A stretch of 64,000 nucleotides of DNA from Aquimarina sp. MAR_2010_214 (GCF_002846555.1 NZ_PJMS01000001.1:1054001-1118000), one strand, 5' to 3'. Shown: positions 7,997 through 17,646, counted from the first letter of the stretch. Numbers and translations: made by a program. The notes: a model not told the origin generated them from the letters alone.

Positions 7997-9265
7997 ATGG
8001 GGTGTAACAGTTGTTCCTCCGCAAAAGACGGGCAGCCGAAAGGTTGTAAGAATAATGGTACCTGTGGTACAGATGGTTGCAATAAATTAACAGTTTTTGA
8101 TTGGTTATCCAATATGTCACTTCCCAGTGGATCACTGCCTTTTTCTTATGTTGAAATACGATTTAAGAATGGTAGAAAAAACTTCTTTAAAAATACAGAA
8201 AATCTTTCTTTAAGCATTGGAGATATTGTTGCAACAGAATCTTCTCCTGGTCACGATGTAGGAATTGTAACCCTTACTGGGGAGTTAGTTCGTATCCAAA
8301 TGAAAAAAAAGAAGGTAGAATTGGATAGTGAAGAAATAAAAAAAGTCTACCGAAAAGCATCTCAAAAAGATATTGATATATGGCAGAAAGCGCGTGACAG
8401 AGAGGAAGTCATGAAGGTACGTGCTCGTGAAATTGCAATTAGATTAGAGTTGCAAATGAAAATTTCTGATATCGAATTTCAAGGAGATGGATCAAAAGCT
8501 ACTTTTTATTATACGGCAGAAGAAAGAGTAGATTTTAGGCAATTGATAAAGGAGTTTGCTCACGAATTTAGTACGCGTATAGAAATGCGACAAGTAGGTT
8601 TCAGGCAAGAAGCTGCAAGATTAGGAGGTATAGGATCCTGTGGGCGTGAGCTTTGCTGTTCTACCTGGCTTACCGATTTTAGATCAGTAAATACCAGTGC
8701 AGCAAGGTATCAACAATTATCTTTAAATCCACAAAAGTTGGCCGGTCAATGCGGAAAACTAAAATGTTGTCTTAATTACGAATTGGATGCATATATCGAT
8801 GCGCTTAATAATTTTCCTAAAACAGACATAAAGCTTCAAACAGAGAAAGGAACAGCTGTATGTCAAAAAATAGATATATTTAAAGGGTTGTTGTGGTACG
8901 CCTATGAAGGTGAATGGATGAATTGGCATAGAATATCGACAGAGGATGTTAATGAAATTATTACTACAAACAAAAACAATGAAAAAGTAGCAAGCTTAGA
9001 AGATTTTGCTTCAGAATTATTAGAAGATACTAAAACAGATTTTGAGAACGTTGTAGGACAGGATAGTTTAACGAGATTTGATCAGCCAAAACGTAGTAAG
9101 AGAAGAAATCGCAATAAAAGAAAAAGTAAGAATAAGAAGCCTTCAGAAAAACAAACAACAGCTTCAAACAAAACAAAAGAAGGGAATTCCAACAATACAA
9201 ACAAATCAAATAATCAACGTAATAAAAAACGGAAGTCTCGTAATAGGAATAATGATAAAACTTAG
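7997..9265 (+). CDS. ricT: PSP1-domain protein RicT
   Basis: 422 residues. The N-terminus carries cysteines (MGCNSCSSAKDGQPKGCK). The PSP1/YaaT core (about 60-270) includes YTAEERVDFRQLIKEFA, GIGSCGRELCCSTWL and QCGKLKCCLNYE, whose paired cysteines in the family can bind Fe-S clusters. The C-terminal ~90 residues are a Lys/Arg/Asn-rich disordered tail. In Bacillus RicT works with RicA/RicF in RNA maturation; the role in flavobacteria is not settled. Its 3' end overlaps gldH by 14 nt, so the two are translationally linked. Confidence 0.85.
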   Translation: MGCNSCSSAKDGQPKGCKNNGTCGTDGCNKLTVFDWLSNMSLPSGSLPFSYVEIRFKNGRKNFFKNTENLSLSIGDIVATESSPGHDVGIVTLTGELVRIQMKKKKVELDSEEIKKVYRKASQKDIDIWQKARDREEVMKVRAREIAIRLELQMKISDIEFQGDGSKATFYYTAEERVDFRQLIKEFAHEFSTRIEMRQVGFRQEAARLGGIGSCGRELCCSTWLTDFRSVNTSAARYQQLSLNPQKLAGQCGKLKCCLNYELDAYIDALNNFPKTDIKLQTEKGTAVCQKIDIFKGLLWYAYEGEWMNWHRISTEDVNEIITTNKNNEKVASLEDFASELLEDTKTDFENVVGQDSLTRFDQPKRSKRRNRNKRKSKNKKPSEKQTTASNKTKEGNSNNTNKSNNQRNKKRKSRNRNNDKT

Positions 9266-9743
9266 GCTTTTTTTAGTAGTGTGTATTGTAATTAGTATTG
9301 TTTCATGTGATGACAATCAGGTTTTTGATACATACCACACCGTAGCTAATGCATGGGAGATGGATGAGAAAGTAAGTTTTACACTTCCTGAACTCGATGC
9401 TTCAAAATCGTACAATTTATTTATTAATGTTCGTAACAATAATGAATATAAGTACAGTAATTTGTTTTTAATTAGTGAAATGAATTTTCCAAATGGTAAA
9501 GTTGTTACAGATACAATAGAATATCGTATGGCAGCTCCTGATGGGCAATGGTTAGGTACAGGTTTTTCTGATCTGAAAGAAAATAAGTTGTGGTATAAAG
9601 AAAATGTAAGTTTTAAAGAAGAAGGAAGTTATTCGATAACCTTACAGCATGCTATGCGTAAAAATGGCGAAGTAAATGGAATATCATCATTAGAAGGAAT
9701 TACAGATATTGGATTTAGGATAGAAAATGCTCAAAATCCTTAA
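9252..9743 (+). CDS. gldH: gliding motility lipoprotein GldH
   Basis: From ATG 9252 the product is MIKLRLFLVVCIVISIVSC, then DDNQVFDTYHTVANAW: a lipoprotein signal with Cys19, acidic residues just after, and the GldH body (about 163 aa). GldH is one of the lipoproteins needed for gliding and the type IX secretion machinery in Flavobacterium. The frame is open back to 9078, but that part lies inside ricT and lacks a signal peptide, so 9252 is the start. Position between ricT and a class A PBP agrees with the usual flavobacterial order. Confidence 0.9.
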   Translation: MIKLRLFLVVCIVISIVSCDDNQVFDTYHTVANAWEMDEKVSFTLPELDASKSYNLFINVRNNNEYKYSNLFLISEMNFPNGKVVTDTIEYRMAAPDGQWLGTGFSDLKENKLWYKENVSFKEEGSYSITLQHAMRKNGEVNGISSLEGITDIGFRIENAQNP

Positions 9744-9884
9744 AAATTAGAATAGATTATTTGCTCATAGACGGGCATAAAAAACATCATCAAAACATAT
9801 AGAGAAAGGCTAGATTAGGAAGTATCGACAAAAAGGAGAATATTCCCTCTAGACTTGAATAAAATAGATTTAAATAGCTGAGAT

Positions 9885-12215
9885 ATGGCAAAGGCAAAGG
9901 CAAAATCAACAAAAAAAAGAGCAAAAACTCCAGCAATTAGTACCCTAAAATACATAAAAGGATTTTGGATACTATTTGGATCTGGAGTGTTTTTGATAAC
10001 CTTGCTATTTCTTCTGGCTAGTTGGGGCGTTTATGGAGAAATGCCTAAATTCGAAGAGCTAGAAAACCCGCAAAATGACCTTGCTACCCAGATAATTTCT
10101 TCAGATGGGGTGCAAATAGGAACCTTTTTTAAAGAAAATCGTACTCCCGTAAGTTATGAAGATCTACCACAACATTTGGTTGATGCTTTGGTAGCAACAG
10201 AAGATGCGAGATATTATGATCACTCGGGGATTGATGCCAGAGGAACCTTAAGGGCTTTTGTTTTTTTAGGAACCAGAGGAGGAGCAAGTACCATATCACA
10301 GCAGTTGGCAAAGCAATTGTTTACAGGAGGATCAAAGAATAAACTTGAGCGGTATCTGCAAAAAATTCAGGAATGGGTAATAGCAACTCGTTTAGAAAGA
10401 CAATATACCAAGAAAGAAATTGTAACGATGTACCTTAATAAATATGACTTTCTTAATCAGGCAATCGGGATAAGTTCTGCATCGCGAATTTACTTCGGGA
10501 AAAATCCAAAAGATCTTAATGTAGAAGAAGCAGCTGTATTGGTAGGGATGCTAAAAAATTCATCATTGTATAATCCACTGCGTAGACCAGAAATGGTGAA
10601 AAATAGAAGAGATGTAGTTCTTAATCAGATGGAAAAATATGAGTACATCACAGAAAAACAAAGAGATAGTTTAAAACAATTACCGCTTAAACTAGATTAC
10701 TCTCCAGAAGGCCATAATGATGGAACAGCAACTTATTTTAGAGAATATGTTAGAAGCTGGATGTCTAAATGGGTAAAAGAGAATCCTAAAGGAGAAAATG
10801 CAGAAGGCGAACCCGAATATTTCGATATCTATAGAGATGGGTTACGAATTAATGTAACCATAGATTCTCGTATGCAAAAATATGCTGAAGAAGCAGTGCA
10901 GGAGCATATGGCTAACCTTCAGAAAGAATTTGATAAGCAAGAAAAAGATAATAAAACCAGTCCTTTTAGAGATTTAACAAAAGCTGAAGTAGAAAGAATA
11001 CTTAATCGAAGTATTAAATCATCTGCCAGATGGAAAAAAATGCTTAGCCAAGGTAAAAGTGAAAAAGAAATAAGAAAATCTTTTGATGAAAAGGCAGAGA
11101 TGAGCATTTTTAGTTGGAAAGGAGAAATAGACACCATAATGACTCCTAAAGATTCTATCTTATATTATAAAAAGTTTTTACGCTCAGGATTAATGTCTAT
11201 GGAGCCACAAACAGGTCATGTTAGAGCTTGGGTTGGAGGAGTAAACTATAAGCATTTTCAGTATGATCATGTATATCAGGGAGCACGCCAGGTGGGATCT
11301 ACATTTAAACCTTTTGTATATGCTACAGCAATCGATCAACTTAAACTCTCACCTTGTGATACCATACCAAAATCTCAAATAACTATCCCGGCTGGTTCTC
11401 ATGGTGTAATCGATAATGACTGGACACCAAAAAATAGTGATGCAGACTATACTGGATATATGAGTCTTAAAGAAGCATTAGCCAAATCTGTAAATACAAT
11501 CTCTGCGCGTTTAATGGATAGGATAGGGCCAGAGCCGATTGTGCGTCTTGCAAAGAAAACTGGAGTGAAATCAGACATTCTTGAGGTGGCTTCTATAGCA
11601 TTAGGATCGGTAGATTTGAAATTGTCAGAAATGGTAGGAGCCTATAGTACATTTGCTAATCAGGGGATATATACCAAACCGGTAACCATTACTAGTGTTG
11701 AAGATAAAAATGGAACCGTTTTATTTCAATTTGTTCCCGAGACACGTGATGTGATAAGTAAGGAAGCGGCTTATGTTACTATTAACTTAATGGAAGGTGT
11801 TACGCAATCTGGTTCTGGAGTTCGTTTACGTACAGGGCCTTCATCGAGATATGATATAAAAAATGTAGTCACTGGCCACCCGTATAAGTTTACAAATCCT
11901 ATAGCAGGAAAAACCGGAACAACACAAAATCAAAGTGATGGTTGGTTTATGGGTATTGTTCCTAATCTTTGTACAGGAGTTTGGGTTGGAGGAGATGATA
12001 GAGCAACCCACTTTAGAACGACTACATTTGGTCAAGGAGCTACAATGGCATTACCTGTTTGGGGGTTATTTATGAAAAAATGCTATGCAGATAAAACATT
12101 AAAAATTTCTACAAAGGCTTTTCCGAGGCCAGAAAATTTATCTATCGAAGTAGATTGTAATGCCTTTAAAAGAAATACTATTCAAGATGAAAATATAGAC
12201 GAATTCAGTCTATAA
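9885..12215 (+). CDS. penicillin-binding protein 1A (bifunctional class A PBP)
   Basis: 776 residues. After a basic N-terminus there is one membrane helix (about 27-50). The GT51 glycosyltransferase domain follows, with the catalytic EDARYYDHSGID (Glu106) and GGASTISQQLAKQLF. The transpeptidase domain has the serine motif STFK (Ser472-Lys475), SVN at the second motif (KSVNTISARL) and KTGTTQ (Lys676). It polymerises and crosslinks peptidoglycan on the periplasmic face. About 140 bp separate it from gldH; probably the same transcription unit, though a hairpin-free gap leaves this open. Confidence 0.93.
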   Translation: MAKAKAKSTKKRAKTPAISTLKYIKGFWILFGSGVFLITLLFLLASWGVYGEMPKFEELENPQNDLATQIISSDGVQIGTFFKENRTPVSYEDLPQHLVDALVATEDARYYDHSGIDARGTLRAFVFLGTRGGASTISQQLAKQLFTGGSKNKLERYLQKIQEWVIATRLERQYTKKEIVTMYLNKYDFLNQAIGISSASRIYFGKNPKDLNVEEAAVLVGMLKNSSLYNPLRRPEMVKNRRDVVLNQMEKYEYITEKQRDSLKQLPLKLDYSPEGHNDGTATYFREYVRSWMSKWVKENPKGENAEGEPEYFDIYRDGLRINVTIDSRMQKYAEEAVQEHMANLQKEFDKQEKDNKTSPFRDLTKAEVERILNRSIKSSARWKKMLSQGKSEKEIRKSFDEKAEMSIFSWKGEIDTIMTPKDSILYYKKFLRSGLMSMEPQTGHVRAWVGGVNYKHFQYDHVYQGARQVGSTFKPFVYATAIDQLKLSPCDTIPKSQITIPAGSHGVIDNDWTPKNSDADYTGYMSLKEALAKSVNTISARLMDRIGPEPIVRLAKKTGVKSDILEVASIALGSVDLKLSEMVGAYSTFANQGIYTKPVTITSVEDKNGTVLFQFVPETRDVISKEAAYVTINLMEGVTQSGSGVRLRTGPSSRYDIKNVVTGHPYKFTNPIAGKTGTTQNQSDGWFMGIVPNLCTGVWVGGDDRATHFRTTTFGQGATMALPVWGLFMKKCYADKTLKISTKAFPRPENLSIEVDCNAFKRNTIQDENIDEFSL

Positions 12216-12318
12216 GATGACTTTTATTTAGCGACAAAAATATTCGTAAAACTATCAGATCTCAAACGATGTAGTACTGTTTTTTTTAGTACTTTTAGTC
12301 TGCTAAAATTAGAACATT

Positions 12319-13020
12319 ATGATTCGTAAAACGGTACCCAATATTACCGAAGCTCTGGTTGGTATCAAAGATGATATGACCTTTATGCTTGGAGGGTTTG
12401 GCCTATGTGGTATTCCTGAAAATAGTATTGCACATCTTGTAAAATCAAATATCAAAGGTCTTACCTGTATATCTAATAATGCAGGAGTTGATGATTTTGG
12501 ATTAGGGCTTTTGCTTCAAAAAAAACAAATCAAAAAAATGATTTCTTCCTATGTAGGAGAAAATGATGAATTCGAACGTCAAATGCTTAGTGGCGAATTG
12601 GATGTCGAACTTATTCCACAAGGAACGTTGGCAGAACGATGTCGTGCAGCTCAAGGTGGTTTTCCTGCAATTTATACCCCGGCAGGTTATGGTACCGAAG
12701 TGGCCGAAGGAAAAGAAACTCGTGAATTTGATGGTAAAATGTATGTGCTAGAACATGCGTTTAAAGCTGATTTTGCGTTTGTGAAGGCCTGGAAAGGAGA
12801 TGAAGCCGGAAATTTGATTTTTAAAGGAACAGCAAGAAATTTTAACCCATGTATGTGTGGTGCCGCAAAAATAACTGTTGCCGAAGTTGAAGAATTAGTA
12901 CCTGCAGGAACTCTGGACCCTAATCACATTCATATTCCTGGCATATTTGTACAACGGATATTTCAGGGAGAAAGCTATGAAAAAAGAATAGAACAACGTA
13001 CAGTACGAAAAAAAGAATAA
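12319..13020 (+). CDS. scoA: 3-oxoacid CoA-transferase subunit A
   Basis: 233 residues. Family I CoA-transferase alpha subunit: [15 protein letters not shown] near the N-terminus (the GGFG..G.P motif), [16 protein letters not shown], and the C-terminal [20 protein letters not shown]. With the beta subunit it moves CoA from succinyl-CoA to 3-oxoacids such as acetoacetate. The pair normally overlaps or is adjacent; here 393 bp holding another small gene lie between them. Confidence 0.9.
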   Translation: MIRKTVPNITEALVGIKDDMTFMLGGFGLCGIPENSIAHLVKSNIKGLTCISNNAGVDDFGLGLLLQKKQIKKMISSYVGENDEFERQMLSGELDVELIPQGTLAERCRAAQGGFPAIYTPAGYGTEVAEGKETREFDGKMYVLEHAFKADFAFVKAWKGDEAGNLIFKGTARNFNPCMCGAAKITVAEVEELVPAGTLDPNHIHIPGIFVQRIFQGESYEKRIEQRTVRKKE

Positions 13021-13072
13021 TCTCCTTTTAGATCCAGTTAAAAAGATAAAAGAATTTATTTAAATTAATTGT

Positions 13073-13411
13073 ATGAAATTAGAGTTTACCTGTTCTCAAT
13101 GTAAGATTCAAAATAAATTTAAACCAGTAACTGCAACTAGGGGTGAACTACAAATGAAAGTTGGTGATGAGGTTCAGGTTACTTGTAATTATTGTAGTAA
13201 AGAAGACAAAAAACATATCAATAGGATAGATGCAGTTGTTGATAATAAGAAAATACTTTTTGCGCTTATAATAAGTGCAGTAGTTGCTGTTGTTCTTTTA
13301 AGCTTTTATGGTCTTATAGCTTTGGCTGTGATCTCAATACCATTATTAGTATGGGTTCAGGAAAGTAAGTCAACCAATCATTTTAATTCATATAAGATTA
13401 GAAGAAAATAA
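13073..13411 (+). CDS. small zinc-ribbon membrane protein
   Basis: 112 residues. Two CxxC pairs (Cys7/Cys10 and Cys38/Cys41) form a zinc-ribbon-like N-terminus. Two closely spaced hydrophobic segments at about 63-95 follow (ILFALIISAVVAVVLLSFYG, then LIALAVISIPLLVWV), and a basic tail ends in KIRRK. It sits between scoA and scoB on the same strand, with 53 bp before it and 2 bp after, so it belongs to that operon. No family recognised; a link to CoA-transferase assembly or membrane association is only a guess. Confidence 0.65.
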   Translation: MKLEFTCSQCKIQNKFKPVTATRGELQMKVGDEVQVTCNYCSKEDKKHINRIDAVVDNKKILFALIISAVVAVVLLSFYGLIALAVISIPLLVWVQESKSTNHFNSYKIRRK

Positions 13412-13413
13412 TT

Positions 13414-14070
13414 ATGTTAGATAAAAACGGAATTGCAAAGCGTATTGCTAAAGAACTACAGGATGGATATTTTGTTAACCTGGGGATTGGTATACCTACA
13501 TTAGTTGCTAATTATATCCCTCAAGGTATAGAAGTAGAGTTTCAGAGCGAAAATGGTGTCTTAGGAATGGGGCCTTTTCCTATAGAAGGAGAAGAAGATG
13601 CTGATATTATTAATGCAGGAAAACAAACTATTACCACAATGCCAGGAGCATCATTTTTTGACTCTGCAATGAGTTTTGGTATGATTCGAGGGCAACATGT
13701 TGACTTAACGATTCTAGGAGCAATGGAAGTTTCTGAAAGCGGTGATATAGCAAACTGGAAAATCCCTGGTAAAATGGTTAAGGGAATGGGAGGTGCGATG
13801 GATCTTGTGGCCAGCGCAGAGAATATAATTGTGGCCATGATGCATACCAATAAAGCTGGAGCATCTAAATTGCTTAAAAAATGCTCACTTCCGCTTACAG
13901 GAGTTGGTTGTGTGAAAAAGATAGTTACGAATCTGGCTTTTCTAGAAGTTACCGATAAAGGCTTTAAACTTTTAGAAAGAGCTCCAGGTGTATCTGTAGA
14001 AGAAATTAAAAATGCAACAGAAGGAAATCTCATAATTGAGGGAGATATTCCTGAAATGATATTAGATTGA
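13414..14070 (+). CDS. scoB: 3-oxoacid CoA-transferase subunit B
   Basis: 218 residues. Beta-subunit motifs are clear: VNLGIGIPTLVANYIP, then EFQSENGVLGMGPFP with the catalytic Glu46 of the SENG motif, and later GGAMDLVASAENIIV. It pairs with the alpha subunit at 12319-13020. The start is 2 bp after the zinc-ribbon gene. A stem at 14152-14179 may end the transcript. Confidence 0.9.
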   Translation: MLDKNGIAKRIAKELQDGYFVNLGIGIPTLVANYIPQGIEVEFQSENGVLGMGPFPIEGEEDADIINAGKQTITTMPGASFFDSAMSFGMIRGQHVDLTILGAMEVSESGDIANWKIPGKMVKGMGGAMDLVASAENIIVAMMHTNKAGASKLLKKCSLPLTGVGCVKKIVTNLAFLEVTDKGFKLLERAPGVSVEEIKNATEGNLIIEGDIPEMILD

Positions 14071-14151
14071 TTTAAATCTAATTCTATGAATATGGTAACG
14101 AATAATAATTAAATCTCTACGAATAATAAATTAGTAAAAGAGTCGTTTAGT

Positions 14152-14179
14152 AATAACAAGATAATTTTATCTTGTTATT
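14152..14179 (+). terminator. hairpin downstream of scoB
   Basis: aataacaagata / tatcttgttatt, a perfect 12-bp stem with a 4-nt loop, about 80 bp beyond scoB. No T run follows, so termination strength is uncertain. Confidence 0.45.
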
Positions 14180-14180
14180 G

Positions 14181-14542
14181 AAAGAAAAATACTACACTTT
14201 CAACAGATTTCCTGTGTCCTTAAACCTTTACTTTAACCTTTAAAAACTAGTGATAAGCATTTAAATGTTAAAATTTAGTGTATTTCATCGATTTTTTTGT
14301 GTATTTAAACGTTGTTGTTGAAAATAATTTGCATATTAGTGTCCCGTTAAAAAATAATGCCCCTATAAACATTATTTTTTATTAAGGATTAAAAAAATTA
14401 TTAACCCACACAAGTTTCCCCTATTATGAAAAAACGTATAAATCGTCTGCAGAAATCAATCAAACCTACAATAGAATTGATTTCAAACTGTGTTTATGTG
14501 GCGAAAAAAGTATTTTTGTTGATGTGATTTTTTGTTGTTAAT
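14181..14542. other. non-coding stretch before IS copy 1
   Basis: AT-rich. It holds an 11-bp stem aaaaaataatg / cattatttttt (14349-14380) and one short frame (14426-14527). No conserved gene, tRNA or known riboswitch is recognised. Confidence 0.4.
14426..14527 (+). CDS. candidate 33-residue ORF next to the IS
   Basis: ATG 14426 to TGA 14525-14527: a short basic peptide (MKKRINRLQKSIKPTIELIS, then NCVYVAKKVFLLM). It ends 15 bp before the IS boundary. It may be a genuine small gene or chance. No family recognised. Confidence 0.2.
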   Translation: MKKRINRLQKSIKPTIELISNCVYVAKKVFLLM

Positions 14543-15595
14543 GGCTAAGTTCTAAAAAGCATATTATTTACTACTATGTTTTTAAATTCCATCCAGGCAG
14601 TATTGGAAGCAAAGGCTATAGCTGCTACGGTTGCCATTTTACTGGTTGAATTTTTTATTTTTTCTAAGACTAAAAACCAATTCAGATAATTCTGAAGGTA
14701 TTTTGTTGCCACTCCATTGAAGGGCTCCATAAATTTCCTTAGACGCATATCCATATTATTCACATTTTGTACGTGATATATTTTGTCAACAGCTCTTTGA
14801 CCCTTCGAAGCATTAAATTTTTTGTGTGCTACCTTCTTGTCTTTTGCAAATGCAGTATAGCTTCTGTGACTGTCGCTACAAAGGGTTTCTACTTTAGCCA
14901 ACTTCCCTTGTAATATAGTCTCCAAGTCACTTTTACTAATGCGACCTCTGGTAGCTACTTTGAAATCTTTGTTCCCTGATCGGTCACAACTGGCTATCAC
15001 AGCTACTTTTTCATTACTGAGACCAGCTTTACTTGCCTTTGCGCCACGTTTTCTAGCAGGACGATCCAAATTTCGATTCCCTTTTTCAGAGTAAGCAAAG
15101 AAAAGATCATCACTCTCTAGGATTCCTTGGAATTCATCCACACTTACGCTCCCAAAGGAGACAAGTAATTTGTGCCTCCAATCAAAAGAAGTCTGAATAG
15201 AAATCCCTGTTTCTTTGGCACTCTTGCGAATACTATATCCAGAGAGTAAACAGAATAAATAACGATTAACTTTGTCTTTCTTCTTGAGGTTGTACCAGAA
15301 CTTACCGGTAGTTTCACTAAAGTTTTTATGACAAGTATTACAAACATAGCGCTGTACTCCTTTGAGCTTACCATTAGCCTTAATTTTATTGCACTTACAA
15401 TGAGGACAGCTTATGGCTTTACTCTGATTGCTATCAATCAGGGCTGAACCCTCAGTAGAGATCTCCAATAATGTGGAAACAATTTCTGATTGAACCAAAG
15501 CCGATGAACTAATGAAAAAATCTCTAAAATCTTCTGGTATCATTTCTCCGTTTTTATAAAGTAAAGATAAAACATATTCTAATTAGAACTTAGCC
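14543..15595 (-). mobile_element. IS1595-like insertion sequence, copy 1
   Basis: 1053 bp. Ends carry inverted repeats beginning ggctaagttcta; the outer 13 bp match and the next ~12 match partly. A perfect 8-bp target duplication ttgttaat flanks it (14535-14542 and 15596-15603), as expected for the IS1595 family. One transposase fills it. Intact ends, intact ORF and unmutated target duplication point to recent insertion. The second copy is at 37952-39004 in the opposite orientation. Confidence 0.93.
14545..15543 (-). CDS. IS1595-family transposase
   Basis: 332 residues. An N-terminal zinc ribbon (Cys46/Cys49 and Cys68/Cys71) is followed by a helix-turn-helix-like region (SIRKSAKETGISIQTSFDWR). 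The ISXO2/IS1595 catalytic core has acidic residues in ESDDLFFAYSEKG (Asp145 region) and CSDSHRSYTAF, then the HVQNVNNMDMRLRKFMEPFN and GVATKYLQNYLNWF block typical of the family. The stop codon lies inside the terminal inverted repeat. Protein identical to that at 38004-39002. Confidence 0.92.
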   Translation of the reverse strand: MIPEDFRDFFISSSALVQSEIVSTLLEISTEGSALIDSNQSKAISCPHCKCNKIKANGKLKGVQRYVCNTCHKNFSETTGKFWYNLKKKDKVNRYLFCLLSGYSIRKSAKETGISIQTSFDWRHKLLVSFGSVSVDEFQGILESDDLFFAYSEKGNRNLDRPARKRGAKASKAGLSNEKVAVIASCDRSGNKDFKVATRGRISKSDLETILQGKLAKVETLCSDSHRSYTAFAKDKKVAHKKFNASKGQRAVDKIYHVQNVNNMDMRLRKFMEPFNGVATKYLQNYLNWFLVLEKIKNSTSKMATVAAIAFASNTAWMEFKNIVVNNMLFRT

Positions 15596-15634
15596 TTGTT
15601 AATTAATCGCAACCTCCCCAAGTCGCGATGAATG

Positions 15635-15672
15635 AAACCCGTTAGACTGTTTAAGCTTAACAGGTTTTTTTT
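15635..15672 (+). terminator. rho-independent terminator-like hairpin
   Basis: aaacccgtta (15635-15644) pairs with taacaggttt (15658-15667) with one mismatch and is followed by a T run. It lies 40 bp past IS copy 1. Before the insertion it would have ended whatever plus-strand transcript crossed 14426-14542. Confidence 0.55.
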
Positions 15673-15767
15673 ATGTACTGCATTTCATTTCTTGAATAAT
15701 TGTAGGGACTCACGCCTTACTTTCTGATAACATCAGTTCGATTAATATTTGGATATACGATAAAAAC

Positions 15768-15915
15768 CGTCAATTCGAGTGGTTTTTCATAGTGAAACAA
15801 AGAAAAATTGTACTTCGACAAGCTCAGTAGGACTATCGAGAATAGGTTTTAGTACTGAAATGCTGATTTTCGATACAAAATTCTTAACAGAATTTCACTC
15901 AAACTGACACATTTC
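15768..15915. repeat. intergenic repeat, copy A (related to 33137-33302)
   Basis: Begins cgtcaattcgagtggttttt, as at 33137. It shares further blocks with that copy in the same order: agaaaaattgta, tatcgagaatag, then a caaaattct block. It also contains a cgacaagctcag segment of the type often seen in flavobacterial intergenic repeats. No coding content. Confidence 0.6.
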
Positions 15916-15954
15916 GGATTAATAGAACTGAGGTTGATAACTACTTTTTTGAAA

Positions 15955-17646
15955 CTATTTCCCTTGGGGGATCGCATGTATTAATTTCTTAGTATAATCT
16001 CTTTTTGGATTTTCATATATCAAATCTGCATCTCCTTGTTCTTCAATTTTACCTTTATTCATCACCAATAATTGATCAGACATATATTTTACGACAGCCA
16101 GGTCATGTGATATAAAGATATAAGTGAAACCAAAATTATTTTTTAACTCATTTAGTAAATTAAGTACTTGTGCTTGTACAGAGATATCCAATGCACTTAC
16201 AGATTCATCACAGATGATAAGTTTTGGCTGTAAGGCGATAGTACGAGCAATGCCTATTCGTTGTCGTTGTCCACCACTAAACTCATGTGGATAACGGTTA
16301 AAATGTTCTTCGGTTAGGCTTACTCGCTTTAGTAGTTCTATTACCTTTTGCTTTCTTTCTGTATCATTACTGTACAAATTATGGGCCTGCATAGGCTCCA
16401 TAATCGCTTTTCCGACTGTTAATCTTGGATTGAGTGATGCAAAAGGATCCTGAAATATCAACTGAATTTCTTTTCGAAGACTTCGTATCCCAGAAGAAGA
16501 TAATTGTGTAATATCTTGCCCCTTGTATATGATCTGACCTCTATTGGCTTTATCTAATTGTAAAATTGTATTTCCCAAAGTAGATTTACCACAACCAGAT
16601 TCTCCGACAAGGCCTAAAGTCTCACCTTCATAGAGCTTAAAACTTACATCATCTACAGCTTTAAATTCTGCTTTCCCAAATAAACCAACCTTAGAAAAAT
16701 AGCTTTTTTCTACATTTACAACTTCTAGTAAGGGAGGGTGACTATATAAATTCTGATGATGTTGTTCTCGCTGTTCTTTAGTAATGATTTCTTTTTTTTG
16801 ACCGGTATCTTCAAGAAAATCAGCAATGGTAGGTAGCTTTTGATATCTAATATCCATCGGAGGTCTTGCATTAATTAATGCTTTGGTGTATTCTTTTTGT
16901 GGATTGTGAAAAATAGTATTGGTTGTTCCATACTCTATCATCTTTCCTTGGTACATAACCAAAACATGATCTGCAACTTCTGAAACTAGTGAGAGATCAT
17001 GAGAAATAAATAAAATACTCATTTTATATTCTTCCTGCAGGCTTTTTAACAAACCGATAATCTCTTTTTGTACTGTTACATCAAGCGCAGTTGTAGGCTC
17101 ATCTGCAATAAGAAGTTTTGGCTTGCAAGCAATGGCCATAGCAATCATGATGCGTTGTTTTTGACCTCCGCTTAATTGATGAGGATATGATTTGTATGCT
17201 CGATCAGGTTCAGGGAGTTTTACTTTTTCAAATAAAGAAAGTACTTCTGTTTTTATTTCTGCTTTAGAGAGTGATGTATGTTGAAATAAGATTTCTGCGA
17301 CTTGTTTTCCGCATTTCATAGAAGGATTTAAAGAACTCATAGGTTCCTGAAAAATCATGGCTATCTCATTACCACGAATCGCTCTATATTCTTTTTCATT
17401 AAAACTTAATAAAGAGATACCATCATAGATAATATTTCCTTTTGTGATTTTAGAAATTTTGTTAGGTAGTAATCCCAGGATAGCCAACGAAGCTACAGAT
17501 TTTCCGCTACCAGATTCTCCTACAACTCCTAATATCTCATTTTTATGAATATCAAAAGTGATATCATGAAGTACCTGATTTTCTTTTTCTTCTGATAAAA
17601 AAGACACACAGAGATTTTGTACAGAAAGCAGTGTAGTATTATCCAT
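15955..17646 (-). CDS. oligopeptide-type ABC transporter, two fused ATPase domains
   Basis: 563 residues with two complete ABC ATPase halves. Half 1 has Walker A GESGSGKS (about 40-47), signature LSGGQKQR and Walker B LLIADEPTTALD. Half 2 has GESGCGKST (about 353), FSGGQRQRIGIAR and LIICDESVSALD. Both halves carry the oligopeptide/dipeptide-type C-terminal extension (DYTKALINARP, then DYTKKLIHAIP). Such fused proteins (YejF/GsiA type) energise dipeptide, oligopeptide or glutathione importers. No permease or binding protein is adjacent, so the substrate is unknown. Divergent from the kinase gene at 17750. Confidence 0.88.
   Translation of the reverse strand: MDNTTLLSVQNLCVSFLSEEKENQVLHDITFDIHKNEILGVVGESGSGKSVASLAILGLLPNKISKITKGNIIYDGISLLSFNEKEYRAIRGNEIAMIFQEPMSSLNPSMKCGKQVAEILFQHTSLSKAEIKTEVLSLFEKVKLPEPDRAYKSYPHQLSGGQKQRIMIAMAIACKPKLLIADEPTTALDVTVQKEIIGLLKSLQEEYKMSILFISHDLSLVSEVADHVLVMYQGKMIEYGTTNTIFHNPQKEYTKALINARPPMDIRYQKLPTIADFLEDTGQKKEIITKEQREQHHQNLYSHPPLLEVVNVEKSYFSKVGLFGKAEFKAVDDVSFKLYEGETLGLVGESGCGKSTLGNTILQLDKANRGQIIYKGQDITQLSSSGIRSLRKEIQLIFQDPFASLNPRLTVGKAIMEPMQAHNLYSNDTERKQKVIELLKRVSLTEEHFNRYPHEFSGGQRQRIGIARTIALQPKLIICDESVSALDISVQAQVLNLLNELKNNFGFTYIFISHDLAVVKYMSDQLLVMNKGKIEEQGDADLIYENPKRDYTKKLIHAIPQGK

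Noticed and set aside
9078..9251. Longer N-terminus for gldH
   Set aside because: Lies wholly within ricT in another frame, and the lipoprotein signal peptide begins at ATG 9252.
15144..15374. Second ORF inside the IS (also at 38173-38403)
   Set aside because: A shadow frame of the transposase; IS1595 elements do not use a frameshifted second ORF, and the main frame is complete.
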